A stretch of DNA of 64,000 nucleotides. Origin: Streptomyces scabiei 87.22 (lineage in GTDB: Bacteria > Actinomycetota > Actinomycetes > Streptomycetales > Streptomycetaceae). Numbering within the stretch: the first letter of the stretch is position 1; each line of letters begins with the position of its first letter. The DNA lies in assembly GCF_000091305.1 (NCBI RefSeq), contig NC_013929.1:1488001-1552000 (forward strand), written 5' to 3'. The notes below the pieces were generated by a model. The model had not been told where the DNA came from. It searched no databases and saw only the letters and a list, made by a program, of their open reading frames with translations. Of the stretch, positions 27,398 to 36,642 are shown piece by piece. The translations under genes and the position numbers were made by a program.

Positions 27398-27410
27398 TGA
27401 GAGCGCTCCC
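27398..27410. promoter_or_regulatory. LacI-type operator core upstream of the LacI regulator
   Basis: TGAGAGCGCTCCC shares 12 of its 13 bases with the perfect palindrome at 22055-22068. It is 57 bp upstream of the regulator start and 86 bp upstream of the divergent gene at 27496, so it could control both. Confidence 0.6.
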
Positions 27411-27495
27411 TGATCACCGGCCGACCCGGCCGAAATCCCGTTGCGCTGCGGGCCGTCGGTGCCCGAGGATCCCCGGATGACCATGAGAAAGGCCC

Positions 27496-28371
27496 ATGAG
27501 GGCTGAGCGCCTGTCCCCGTACGCCCGCCTGCCGCGCGCGTACCGCGACCTTCATCCCCGGCACAGCACGATCGACGCGTCCGGTCGTGCCCACTGGCTG
27601 CTGACCGAGCACGCGGACCCCTCGCCGCCGTACGACGCGGTGGTCGTCACGGTCACGGACGGCGGCGTCGGCACGACCGGCCTCGGCCCGGTGTCGGCCC
27701 GCTTCCCACGACTGGACTCCCTCCCGGACGGCGGCTTCGTCGTGGCCGACGCACGCAGCCGTGACGGCGACGACCAGGTGCAGGTGTTCGACGCGCTGGG
27801 CCGCCACTCGTGGACGTTCCGTGTCGGCGACGCCATCGAGCACCTGCTGACCGACGAAGCCGGTGACCTGTGGATCGGCTACTTCGACGAGGGCGTCTTC
27901 GGCGACCCGCTGAGCGCGCCGGGCGCCCGCCGCTGGAGCAGCACGGGCACCGCGCTGTGGGAGTACCGGCCGCCCCCGGGCGTCGACCACATCGCCGACT
28001 GCTACGCCCTCAACGTGGGCCGCGGCGGGGCCTGGGTGTACCCGTACACGGGGTTTCCGCTGGTGGAGGTCGGGGGTGACGGCTCGCTCCGGGCGCGTAC
28101 GACGGGGGTGGACGGCGCGTCGGGCGTGGCCGTGCACGAGGACCGGGCCGCGTTCCTCGGCGGTTACCGGGGCAACCGCGACCGGCTCACCCTGGCCCGC
28201 CTCACCGACACCTCCGTCGAGACCGTCCGCACGGCGCTCCTGACCCGACCGGACGGCGCGCCCCTGCACCTGCGGCGCCGGGTCGTGAGCCGGGGGACGC
28301 GGCTGTACGTGCAGGAGGAGCCGTACGCCGAGTGGTTCGTGTGCGACGTCGGGGCGTCACGGGCGGGGTGA
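27496..28371 (+). CDS. Hypothetical protein with propeller-like repeats
   Basis: 291 residues, cytosolic (no signal peptide). Repeated short blocks of the type DSLPDGGFVVADARSRDGDD, VFDALGRHSWTFRVGDAIEH and LLTDEAGDLWIGYFDEGVFG look like NHL or YVTN propeller strands with Asp-Gly turns. The family is common in Streptomyces as an uncharacterised protein, by recollection. The ATG at 27496 gives MRAERLSPYARLPRAYRDLH. It is divergent from the LacI regulator and shares its control region. Confidence 0.75.
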   Translation: MRAERLSPYARLPRAYRDLHPRHSTIDASGRAHWLLTEHADPSPPYDAVVVTVTDGGVGTTGLGPVSARFPRLDSLPDGGFVVADARSRDGDDQVQVFDALGRHSWTFRVGDAIEHLLTDEAGDLWIGYFDEGVFGDPLSAPGARRWSSTGTALWEYRPPPGVDHIADCYALNVGRGGAWVYPYTGFPLVEVGGDGSLRARTTGVDGASGVAVHEDRAAFLGGYRGNRDRLTLARLTDTSVETVRTALLTRPDGAPLHLRRRVVSRGTRLYVQEEPYAEWFVCDVGASRAG

Positions 28372-28404
28372 GCCTCGCGGGCGTCACCCCGCCCCGTCCG
28401 TGCC

Positions 28405-29472
28405 TCAGTGGTGGTGGGAGGTCCCGGTCGGGCCGGCCCCGTCCGTCGTACCGGCCGTCGTACCGTCCGCCGTACCGGCCGTCCCGGGATCGGCGGCGGT
28501 GTGCGGCTTGTGCGGCTCGTACCCCGGGATCGTCCCGTCCGTCTTGCGCACCAGGAACAGGCCGGCCATGCCCATGTCCGAGTGACTCTGGACGTGGCAG
28601 TGGTACATCCAGGCGCCGGCCCCCACCCCCTCGCCCGCGATGACCTGGAAGCCGAAGGAGTCGGCGGGGCCGACGATCTTGTTGTCGATCACCTGGCTGG
28701 GGTCGTCGGGGCCGGTGAGGGTGCCGGTGCGGTTGTCGGCCCAGCGGTGACCGTGCATATGGAAGGTGTGGTAGTACTCGCCGTGCGTGATGACGACGAA
28801 CTCGACGCGGTCACCGACGGTGGCGTCGAAGTCGGGGCCGGTGTGGGCGGGCTTGTTGTTGATGCGCAGGTCGTTGAAGACGATCGTGACGGTCTTGTCG
28901 GGCAGGACGTCGCCCTTGCGGCGGACGACGACCGGACCGTAGAGACCCTTGCGGATGCCGCCCGTGCCGTGTGCGGTGCCGACGGCGTGGTCGTGGTAGT
29001 GCCAGTATCCGGCGCTGCCCGGACGCCAGGTGCCGTCCGGACGGGTGCCGGGGGCGTGGGTGCGCCAGGTGTAGGTGCGGGTGCCGCCGGGCTCGACCTC
29101 GCTCCTGTTCAGCTTGGTGCCGTCGCTGGAGGTCTCGTAGTCGAGACCGTGGACGTGCAGGCTCGCCGTCACGTCCATCGTGTTCTCGAACTCGATGTGC
29201 AGCGTGTCGCCCTCGTTCAGCTCGATCAGCGGGCCCGGTATGGAGGCCTTGCCCTTCTCCAGGCCGTAGCCCATCTGCCCGTCGGCCAGCTTCTCGGCGT
29301 ACAGCTTGACGTGCTTGACCTCGCCGCCCGCCGGAGCCGTCCTCGCCCTGGCGGCGGCGCTCACGGCCTCGGGGGCGGCGACGGTCTCGAGAGCCACGGA
29401 CAACGATGTCGCGGCGGCCGCGCCGCCCAGCAGCACCCGCCGGTTGAACCCTCGCCTGTCCATGGCGTCCAT
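28405..29472 (-). CDS. Two-domain multicopper oxidase (small laccase, SLAC type)
   Basis: 355 residues, the size of Streptomyces two-domain laccases that assemble as trimers. A Tat signal is present ([20 protein letters not shown]). The four copper-binding blocks are all there: [31 protein letters not shown] and the type 1/type 3 block [15 protein letters not shown]. It oxidises phenols or other electron donors outside the cell and reduces oxygen to water. The C-terminal tail is Thr/Gly/Asp-rich and ends in three His. ATG 29472 follows GTGGGGAG. It is divergent, across 190 bp, from the sugar-dehydrogenase/cupredoxin operon. Confidence 0.95.
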   Translation of the reverse strand: MDAMDRRGFNRRVLLGGAAAATSLSVALETVAAPEAVSAAARARTAPAGGEVKHVKLYAEKLADGQMGYGLEKGKASIPGPLIELNEGDTLHIEFENTMDVTASLHVHGLDYETSSDGTKLNRSEVEPGGTRTYTWRTHAPGTRPDGTWRPGSAGYWHYHDHAVGTAHGTGGIRKGLYGPVVVRRKGDVLPDKTVTIVFNDLRINNKPAHTGPDFDATVGDRVEFVVITHGEYYHTFHMHGHRWADNRTGTLTGPDDPSQVIDNKIVGPADSFGFQVIAGEGVGAGAWMYHCHVQSHSDMGMAGLFLVRKTDGTIPGYEPHKPHTAADPGTAGTADGTTAGTTDGAGPTGTSHHH

Positions 29473-29598
29473 GCGGAACTCCCCACGTTCATACGGATCT
29501 TGCGGAGACGCACCTGTGATCAACCCGTGTGACGGTAGCGGCACCCCAGCCGTTTCTCCACACCCAGGACAAAGTTCGCACCATTCCGGTCATAGGTC

Positions 29599-29628
29599 TT
29601 GGCGAGCCGCGCAAATGGGGGCTAGCTT
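29599..29628 (+). promoter_or_regulatory. Putative promoter of the ThuA-dehydrogenase/cupredoxin operon
   Basis: TTGGCG (29599-29604), 18-bp spacer, TAGCTT (29623-29628), about 35 bp before the start codon at 29663. It matches the vegetative consensus moderately and lies in the region shared with the divergent laccase gene. Confidence 0.4.
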
Positions 29629-29662
29629 CCATGGCGCTGTTGCTGTGACCGAGGAGGTGCCC

Positions 29663-32143
29663 ATGTACTTACGAGGGTTGAGCGACGCCAAGAGACGGGC
29701 CTGGGCGGCCACGCTGACCGCTTCGGTCGTCACCGCGGGGCTCCTGTCGGGCCCCGTGGCCCACGCGGGCCAGGCGCCCGAACCGCGACTGACAACGATG
29801 TCGATCACCTCCCCGCCGGGCGGCTCCGGCCCCCGGGTGCTGATCTTCCACGGCTCCGCGGCGGCCGGGGACGAGTCGCCCGTGGTGAACGCCGGGATCG
29901 AGGCGATCGAGCGGATCGGCCTGTCGGGGCCGGCCTCCGAACGGTTCGAGACCGTCGCCACCGGCGACGCGTCCGTCTTCACCGACGCGAGCCGGCTGAG
30001 CGGGTTCAACGCCGTCGTCTTCCTCACCGGTGGAGGTGACGTCCTCGATCCCGAGCAGGAGGCGGGGCTGGAGAGCTACATGGAGGCGGGCGGCGGGTTC
30101 GTCGGTGTCCATGACGCGGCCCGCGCCGAGCCGTACTCGGACTGGTTCACGGGCCTGATCGGTGCCCGCCCGGCCGCGTCCGGTCCGACGGCCGTGCAGC
30201 GGGCGACCGTCGAGGTCGGCGACCGGAGGCATCCGGCCACCAAGGATCTGCCCGTGCAGTGGAAGCGGCCGGACAAGTGGCTCAACTGGACGAAGAACCC
30301 GTCCGGCACCGTGCACACCGTGGCCCGGGTCCGCGAGTCCACGTACCGGCCGGGAGCGGGCGCCAACGGCTGGGACCATCCGGTGAGCTGGTGCCGTGAC
30401 TACGACGGCGGCCGTTCCTTCTACACGGCGATGGGCGGAACCGTCTCGGCGTACGACGAGACCGACTTCCGCGGCCATCTGCGCGGCGCCCTGCTGTGGA
30501 CCTCCCGGCTGGCCCGGGCGGACTGCAAGGCCACCATCGACGCCAACTACCGGGCCGAGCGGCTGACCCGGCCCAACCAGCCGGGGCAGAACGACCAGAT
30601 CGGCGAGCCGCACGGCCTGGTCACCGCACCCGACGGACGGGTCCTCTACATCGGCCGGGGCGGCGCCGACTCCTCCCGGCCGGTGGTCACCGACTGGAAC
30701 AACCCCGACATCGGCAAGGGTCAGGGCGAGATCCACGTCTACGACCCCCGGACGAAGAAGGTCACCCTCGCGGGCGCGCTCACCGTCTTCGGCAACAAGG
30801 GCGGCGGAGACGAGCTGATCAAGGTCGAGGAGGGGCTGCTGGGCATCGAGCTGGACCCCGGCTTCCAGCGGAACGGCTGGGTGTACCTGCACTACACACC
30901 GCACTCCCGGATCGACCGTGACACCCGCACGGCCGAGCGCCGCGTCTCCCGCTTCACCCTCGACCTCGCGACGAACAAGCTCGACCTGGGCAGCGAGAAG
31001 ACCCTGCTGAAGTGGCCGGTGCAGATCCACAGCTGCTGCCACGCGGGCGGCGGGATGACCTGGGACTCCGAGGGCAACCTGTACATCGCGACCGGGGACA
31101 ACAACTCCAGCGGATTCAGCGGCGGTTACTCCGGCAACAACCCCGAACCGAACTACAAGGGGCTGTCGTTCGCCGACGCGCGCCGCACCGCCGGCAACAC
31201 CAACAACCTCAACGGCAAGATCCTGCGCATCCATCCCGAACCGGACGGCACCTACACCCTGCCCCCGGGCAACCTCTTCACCGGCCGGGAGACCGCCGAG
31301 GGCGGTGGCAAGACCCGCGGCGAGATCTATGTGATGGGCGTCAGGAACCCCGCGCGGATCTTCGTCGACCGGCGGACGGACGTCCTCTACGCCGGCTGGG
31401 TCGGCCCCGACGCCGGCGCGCCGTCGACGACCTGGGGCCCGGCGAAGTACGACACCTTCGCCGCGATCACCGAGGCCGGCAACCGGGGCTGGCCGTACTG
31501 CATGGGCAACAAGCAGCCCTACCGCGACCGTGATCTGCCGGATCCGTCGAAGCCGCTGGGCTGGTACGACTGCGACCACCCGAAGAACGAGTCCCCCAAC
31601 AACGACGGACTCGTCAACCTGCCCCCCGTGACCGGCAACAACATCTGGTACTCGCCGCAGGGAGGCGCCCCCGACTTCCCCCGGGACGCGAGCGGCATCC
31701 CCTCCTACAAGAACGAGGAGGCGACCTACCTGCTGCCGTGGCTCAAGGGCGGCGGCCAGGCCACGATGAACGGGCCGGTCTACCGGTACTCCGCCTCGGG
31801 TGACGACGCGGTCCGCTGGCCCGCCTACTGGGACGGCAAGTGGTTCGTCGGCGACTTCTACGACGCCGACCAGCCGCGCCACGCGGTGGTCATGGACCCG
31901 AGGAACCAGGGCAGCGGCGGACTCCCGGTCCACGCGGAGTCGCTGAAGAAGATCGTGCCGGTCGGGGCCGACGGCATCAGGAACCTCATGGACTGGAAGT
32001 TCGGACCGGACGGCGCGCTGTACGTCCTCGACTACGGACGCGGTTTCTTCACCTCGGACGCCAAGTCGGCGCTGTGGCGCGTCACCTACACGGGCGGCGG
32101 TCCGACACCGGCGGCCCACGAGCTGGCGAGGAAGGCGGAGTGA
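29663..32143 (+). CDS. Secreted ThuA-domain / PQQ-type sugar dehydrogenase fusion
   Basis: 826 residues from ATG 29663, preceded by GAGGAGG. After a signal peptide (cleavage near HAGQA) residues 57-290 are a ThuA domain (RVLIFHGSAAAGDE, VVFLTGGGDVLDPEQEAGLE, GGGFVGVHDAA, DHPVSWCRDYDGGRSFYTAM). Residues 315-815 are a GSDH/sorbosone-dehydrogenase-like six-bladed propeller (LLGIELDPGFQRNGWVYLHY, HSCCHAGGGMTWDSEGNLYI, NRGWPYCMGN, GADGIRNLMDWKFGPDGALY). ThuA proteins are linked to 3-keto-disaccharide metabolism; the propeller likely oxidises a sugar. The stop overlaps the start of the next gene by one base (TGATG), so the two are translationally coupled. Confidence 0.88.
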   Translation: MYLRGLSDAKRRAWAATLTASVVTAGLLSGPVAHAGQAPEPRLTTMSITSPPGGSGPRVLIFHGSAAAGDESPVVNAGIEAIERIGLSGPASERFETVATGDASVFTDASRLSGFNAVVFLTGGGDVLDPEQEAGLESYMEAGGGFVGVHDAARAEPYSDWFTGLIGARPAASGPTAVQRATVEVGDRRHPATKDLPVQWKRPDKWLNWTKNPSGTVHTVARVRESTYRPGAGANGWDHPVSWCRDYDGGRSFYTAMGGTVSAYDETDFRGHLRGALLWTSRLARADCKATIDANYRAERLTRPNQPGQNDQIGEPHGLVTAPDGRVLYIGRGGADSSRPVVTDWNNPDIGKGQGEIHVYDPRTKKVTLAGALTVFGNKGGGDELIKVEEGLLGIELDPGFQRNGWVYLHYTPHSRIDRDTRTAERRVSRFTLDLATNKLDLGSEKTLLKWPVQIHSCCHAGGGMTWDSEGNLYIATGDNNSSGFSGGYSGNNPEPNYKGLSFADARRTAGNTNNLNGKILRIHPEPDGTYTLPPGNLFTGRETAEGGGKTRGEIYVMGVRNPARIFVDRRTDVLYAGWVGPDAGAPSTTWGPAKYDTFAAITEAGNRGWPYCMGNKQPYRDRDLPDPSKPLGWYDCDHPKNESPNNDGLVNLPPVTGNNIWYSPQGGAPDFPRDASGIPSYKNEEATYLLPWLKGGGQATMNGPVYRYSASGDDAVRWPAYWDGKWFVGDFYDADQPRHAVVMDPRNQGSGGLPVHAESLKKIVPVGADGIRNLMDWKFGPDGALYVLDYGRGFFTSDAKSALWRVTYTGGGPTPAAHELARKAE

Positions 32144-34347
32144 TGCGGAGCAGACGTGTGTGGGCGGCCCTGCTGGCGGCCCTGCTGACGGTGGTCGGGC
32201 TGACGTCGACGCCCGCGTCCGGCCGTACGGAGGGCGCGCGGCAGCGGGCCGCCGGCCAGGTGCTCACCTGGACCGCCGGGGACGACATCACCAAGTACCT
32301 GACGGCCCCGCGGACCGCCGTGGCGGGCCCCACCACCCTGGTCTTCGAGAACAGCAGGGCGACCGGCAACACCATGGGGATGCCGCACACCCTGACCTTC
32401 GACGTCTCCGACCCGGAGTACAACAACGACGTGCCGCTCAACATCCTCGCCAACCCCGGCGACGACCAGGGCGGCCGGCACACCGCCGAGGTCACGCTCA
32501 CCCCGGGCCGCTACCGCTACTACTGCACGATCCCCGGACACGGTCAGATGCAGGGCATCCTCGTGGTGACGGAGGGGACGGGCGAGGACACCACCGCGCC
32601 GGAGACGTCGGCCGAGGTCACCGGGACACGCAACTCCGAGGGCGCGTACGTTGGTTCGGCGTCGGTGGCCGTACGGGCGACCGACCCGGGCGGCTCCGGG
32701 GTGGAACGCGTGGAGTACGCGCTCGGCGGCACCGGCGCCTGGCTGCCGTACACCGCGCCCGTGGTGATCGACCGGGTCGGCACGCACGAGGTCCGCTACC
32801 GGGCGGTCGACAGGGCGGGCAACACGGCGGCTGAGAAGAGCGTCGGGTTCACCGTCGTGGCACCGCCGACGGACGACACCACCGCGCCGGAGACCTCGGC
32901 GACGGTGACCGGCGAGAGGAACCCGCAGGGCGACTACGTTTCCATGGCGACGGTCACCGTCTCCGCGTCGGACACCGGATCGGGCGTCAACACCATCGAG
33001 TACGCGCTCGGCGACTCGGGGACCTGGCGGCCCTACACCGCACCCGTGATGGTGCACGAGACCGGCACGCACCAGGTGCGGTACCGGGCCACGGACAGGG
33101 CGGGGAACGTCTCGGCGGAGAAGAACGTCGGGTTCACCGTCGTGGCACCGCCCGCCGAGGACCGGACTCCCCCGGTGACGGGCGCGACCGTCGAGGGCGA
33201 CCGGAACTCCGCCGGTGCGTACCTCAGGAGCGCGAAGGTCACCGTCGGCGCGACCGACCACGGCGGCTCGGGCGTCGCCACGGTCGAGTACTCCCTGGAC
33301 GGCGGCCCCTATCTCGCCTACGGCGCGCCCGTGGTGGTCGATCGCGCGGGCACCCACACGGTGGCCTACCGGGCGAGCGACAAGGCGGGCAACACGGCCG
33401 CCGCGCGCTCGGTGAGCTTCACCGTCGTCGCGGGCGGCGGGGTTCCCGCCCCCAACTGCGCCGAGTACGACGAGCGGTTGACGGTCTTCGTCGGCACGGT
33501 CGACTCGGGAGTGCCGAACCGGGTCACCGACAACCGGTGCCGGATCAACGAGTTGATCGAGGACGAGAAGGAGTGGACGTCCCACGTCCTGTTCCTGAAG
33601 CACGTGGACACCGTCCTCGGCAGGCTGCTGAAGAACGGGGTCGTCGACGCCCGCGAGCACACGGCCGTGCGGGAGGCCGCGGAGAGGTCCGGCATCGGCA
33701 GGCCCGGACAGACGGAGGGCTACCGCACGATCCTCGACGGCACGGCCGAGTCCTTCGCCAAGTGGCAGCAGGTGGGCGGCGGTTCGTTCGCGCGGAACGC
33801 GGACGGCTCGATCACCTCCGGCACCACGAGGGACGGGCTCGGCATGCTGTGGTTCCCCGAACGGAAGTACGGCGACTTCTCACTGCGCCTGCAGTGGCGG
33901 GACGACGCCCCCGGCACCGGCAACGCCAACTCCGGTGTGTTCGTGCGCTTCCCGGGGGTCCACGACCACCCCGAGGAGTCGCGGCCCGAGTGGGTCGCCA
34001 TCAAGTACGGCCATGAGGTCCAGGTCTTCGACCGGCCCGACGGCGACCTGTACAAGACCGGGTCGGTGTACGGCTTCGACCGGGTGGGGCTCGCCGGCGC
34101 GGGCGTCACCCAGAAGGGCACCTGGAACGACTACGAGATCCGCGTGGTCGACCAGCACTACTCGGTCTACCGCAACGGCGTCCTGATCAACGAGTTCGAC
34201 AACACCGGCGGCCAGGACTTCAGTCCGCCCCGCGCGGACGACCCGGGCACGGACGGACGGCGGTTCGCCTCCGGCTACCTCGGCCTCCAGGTGCACGGCA
34301 CGACGGACGTCGTCTCCTACCGGGACGTCAGGATCAAGGAGCTGTAG
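32143..34347 (+). CDS. Secreted cupredoxin / Ig-like repeat / DUF1080 (3-keto-glycoside hydrolase-like) protein
   Basis: 734 residues. Signal peptide, then residues 40-145 a plastocyanin-like domain whose copper ligands are visible: His in GMPHTLTF and Cys/His/Met in YCTIPGHGQM. Three tandem Ig-like domains of about 95 residues follow (each with TAPETSA or PPVTGA, a GSGV-x-x-[IV]EY turn, and GTHxVxYRAxDxAGN), then a helical segment (residues 450-520) and a C-terminal DUF1080 domain (YGDFSLRLQWRDDAPGTGNA, NSGVFVRFP, WNDYEIRVVDQHYSVYRNGV). DUF1080 members hydrolyse 3-keto sugars. Coupled to the upstream dehydrogenase, the cupredoxin could carry its electrons while DUF1080 acts on the oxidised product. 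Confidence 0.85.
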   Translation: MRSRRVWAALLAALLTVVGLTSTPASGRTEGARQRAAGQVLTWTAGDDITKYLTAPRTAVAGPTTLVFENSRATGNTMGMPHTLTFDVSDPEYNNDVPLNILANPGDDQGGRHTAEVTLTPGRYRYYCTIPGHGQMQGILVVTEGTGEDTTAPETSAEVTGTRNSEGAYVGSASVAVRATDPGGSGVERVEYALGGTGAWLPYTAPVVIDRVGTHEVRYRAVDRAGNTAAEKSVGFTVVAPPTDDTTAPETSATVTGERNPQGDYVSMATVTVSASDTGSGVNTIEYALGDSGTWRPYTAPVMVHETGTHQVRYRATDRAGNVSAEKNVGFTVVAPPAEDRTPPVTGATVEGDRNSAGAYLRSAKVTVGATDHGGSGVATVEYSLDGGPYLAYGAPVVVDRAGTHTVAYRASDKAGNTAAARSVSFTVVAGGGVPAPNCAEYDERLTVFVGTVDSGVPNRVTDNRCRINELIEDEKEWTSHVLFLKHVDTVLGRLLKNGVVDAREHTAVREAAERSGIGRPGQTEGYRTILDGTAESFAKWQQVGGGSFARNADGSITSGTTRDGLGMLWFPERKYGDFSLRLQWRDDAPGTGNANSGVFVRFPGVHDHPEESRPEWVAIKYGHEVQVFDRPDGDLYKTGSVYGFDRVGLAGAGVTQKGTWNDYEIRVVDQHYSVYRNGVLINEFDNTGGQDFSPPRADDPGTDGRRFASGYLGLQVHGTTDVVSYRDVRIKEL

Positions 34348-34387
34348 GGACTCGCGGGCCCCCTCCGGCCCGGCCGGCCCGTTGTCG

Positions 34388-34429
34388 GTGGCGTACGGCA
34401 AGCTGTGATCAGTGGCTGCCGTACGCCAC
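34388..34429. repeat. 13-bp perfect inverted repeat downstream of the cupredoxin gene
   Basis: GTGGCGTACGGCA (34388-34400) and TGCCGTACGCCAC (34417-34429) with a 16-nt loop. It lies 40 bp after the cupredoxin stop and just before the HEAT-repeat gene. It could terminate the operon or be an operator; the loop also contains CTGTGATCAG. Confidence 0.5.
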
Positions 34430-34451
34430 TGCCGTGCGACGGGGAGGCTGT

Positions 34452-36581
34452 GTGCTCACGGGGATCGACGACGTCGACTGGGCGTCGATGGGACACGCGT
34501 ACACCGATTCGGCGACCGACGTCCCGGACCTGCTGCGGGGTCTGGCGTCGGACGACCCCGCCGAACGGGACCTCGCGCTGGACAGCATGTACGGGGCGGT
34601 GCACCACCAGGGGGACGTGTACGGCAGCACCGTGGCCTGCATCCCGTTCCTGTTCGAGCTGGCGTCGCGGGAGGGCCTGGCCGACCGCGCCGCCCTCGTG
34701 CACCTGCTGTGCAGCATCGGGGGCGACGGCGAGGAGAAACCCGACCCGGAGGAGGTCGGCGGTCTCTTCGAGGACGAGGAGGAGGACGCGGCGTACGTCC
34801 GGCCGTTCCTGGACGCCTGGGAGGGGGTGCGCGCGCGTGCGGACGTCTTCCTCGGGCTGCTCGCCGACCCTGACCCGGAGGTACGGGCGGCTGCGGCCGC
34901 GGCGCTGGCCCTGGTGCACCCGGATCCGGCGCGTGCCTTCACCGCGCTGAGCGCCCGGCTGCCGCACGAGCGGGAGGCGGGGGCTCAGCTGGCGCTGGTG
35001 GACGCGGTCGGAGAACTGGCCGTCAGGCACGGGGAGGACGTGGCGGAGCGGGCCGGTCCCGTGCTGGGCGCGGCGGCCCGACGGGACGACTGCGCCCCCG
35101 AGGCGCGGCTGACCGCGCTCGATCATCTGGCGCACGGCGCGCCGGGGTCGCTGCCCGAGGACACCGCGGAGATCGCCGTCGAGGTGCTGGGGCAGGCGTA
35201 CGAGCGGCGGACGTCCGCCGCCGGGACGCCCGGCCCGACACCGGAGCGGCCCCGGACGCCCACGCTGGTGTCGCATCTGCGTGAACTGGAGGCCGCACGG
35301 CACGCGGAGGCGGACGCCGACGAGACCCACGACATCCTGCGCCGGCTGCACCGCTCGCTGGGCGACCGGACCGACATACGGTTCCCGCTGCTGATCGACC
35401 AGCTCGGCAGCCCCGACCGGGAGCGGCGCCTGCGGGCGATCGCCATGTGCGGCGAGGTGCTGCGGGGATGGCGGGCCCGGGACGACGAGCCGGTGACCGC
35501 GCTCGCCCGGCAGCTGCGGGAGCCCGACCTCGGGCTGTGCCGGGCCGCGTTGGGCGAGCTGCGCGATCTCGCCCCGATCACCGGTGCCGTCACCGATGAG
35601 GTGGTGGACTTCCTCATGGAGTTCTCGTCGGGCACCCGGGGCGACGAACAGGGCCTGTCCTGGGACGACATGGCGTTCGGCAGGGCCATCGACCTGCTGG
35701 CGCTCCAGGGCGACGAGCGCATGGTGAACGCGGTGCGGTCCGCAGTGGGCCGGCTCCCCGAACCGCCGGCGCATCTTCAGCGGTGGCTGCGGGCGTTCGA
35801 CCCCGGGACGGCCGCCGAACTGGGGCCCGTGCTGCACGACCGGCTCGCCGCGCTCGGGCCGGACGACCGGAGCGCCACCGGGGACCTTCTCGTCGGCGGG
35901 CTGGGCCTCATCGCGCACGCCGAGTCGCTGGACCTGCTCGTCGGACGGCTGCGCGCGAGCGGGGGCGGCGGGACGGCGCGGCGGTGCGTGCTGCGCGCCC
36001 TGTCCCGCTATGGCGAGGCGGCGGCCGGAACGGCGCCGCTGCTGCGGGAGTTGACCCGGGAGGCCGAACCCCCCGACGACCGCCTGGCAGCCGCCCACGC
36101 CCTGTGGGCGACGACCGGGGACACCGCGACGGCGCTGCCCGCCCTGCGGTCCGGTCTGGAGTCCGGCGACCGGGCCGTCCGCGACCTCGCCCTGCGGCTG
36201 CTGGGCTCCCTGGGTCCGGCGGCGGCGCCCCTGGGCGACGTCCTGCGCACGGCGGACGGGACCGCCCGTGCCGCGATCGCCCTCTGGCAGGTGACCGCCG
36301 ACACCGAGGCGGCTCTGCCGCGCCTCCTGCGCCATTGGACCGCCGATCCCGGGTTCCGGCCGTCGATCGCGGCCTGCCTCGCCGAGATGGGCGCCGCCGC
36401 GGCCCCGGCGCTTCCCCTGCTGCGGGCGGAACTGGCGTCACCGCGCCGCCATCACCACGACGGGTCCGCCGACCCCCGCCAGGACATCACGGCGGACGAG
36501 GAGCTGCTGAGGGACTGCCGGCGCACGGTCACGGTCCTGGAGTCCGGCGCGGGGACCGGTCCGGAGGGGAGCACCGCGTGA
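34452..36581 (+). CDS. HEAT-repeat protein
   Basis: 709 residues from GTG 34452 (GGGGAGG at 5 nt; a GTG six codons earlier is less well placed). It consists of about 14 alpha-helical HEAT-like repeats of 30-40 residues, for example LLADPDPEVRAAAAAALALV, LGSPDRERRLRAIAMCGEVL and LRSGLESGDRAVRDLALRLL, with an acidic insertion near residues 100-115 (EEKPDPEEVGGLFEDEEEDA). No signal, membrane or catalytic motif is present. Such solenoids are protein-interaction scaffolds; the partner is unknown. It appears monocistronic. Confidence 0.8.
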   Translation: MLTGIDDVDWASMGHAYTDSATDVPDLLRGLASDDPAERDLALDSMYGAVHHQGDVYGSTVACIPFLFELASREGLADRAALVHLLCSIGGDGEEKPDPEEVGGLFEDEEEDAAYVRPFLDAWEGVRARADVFLGLLADPDPEVRAAAAAALALVHPDPARAFTALSARLPHEREAGAQLALVDAVGELAVRHGEDVAERAGPVLGAAARRDDCAPEARLTALDHLAHGAPGSLPEDTAEIAVEVLGQAYERRTSAAGTPGPTPERPRTPTLVSHLRELEAARHAEADADETHDILRRLHRSLGDRTDIRFPLLIDQLGSPDRERRLRAIAMCGEVLRGWRARDDEPVTALARQLREPDLGLCRAALGELRDLAPITGAVTDEVVDFLMEFSSGTRGDEQGLSWDDMAFGRAIDLLALQGDERMVNAVRSAVGRLPEPPAHLQRWLRAFDPGTAAELGPVLHDRLAALGPDDRSATGDLLVGGLGLIAHAESLDLLVGRLRASGGGGTARRCVLRALSRYGEAAAGTAPLLRELTREAEPPDDRLAAAHALWATTGDTATALPALRSGLESGDRAVRDLALRLLGSLGPAAAPLGDVLRTADGTARAAIALWQVTADTEAALPRLLRHWTADPGFRPSIAACLAEMGAAAAPALPLLRAELASPRRHHHDGSADPRQDITADEELLRDCRRTVTVLESGAGTGPEGSTA

Positions 36582-36582
36582 C

Positions 36583-36623
36583 GGGCGGGACGCCTGCGCT
36601 CCTCCCCGTCACTCGTCCCGCCC
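36583..36623. terminator. Inverted-repeat terminator between HEAT and polymerase genes
   Basis: GGGCGGGACG (36583-36592) and CGTCCCGCCC (36614-36623) pair around a 21-nt loop between two convergent genes. Confidence 0.5.
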
Positions 36624-36642
36624 GCGCCTCACGGGCGGCGGG

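Noticed and set aside
30496..33660. Frames antisense or offset to the dehydrogenase and cupredoxin genes
   Set aside because: The main frames contain domains, ligands and signal peptides; the others are Arg/Pro/Gly-rich.
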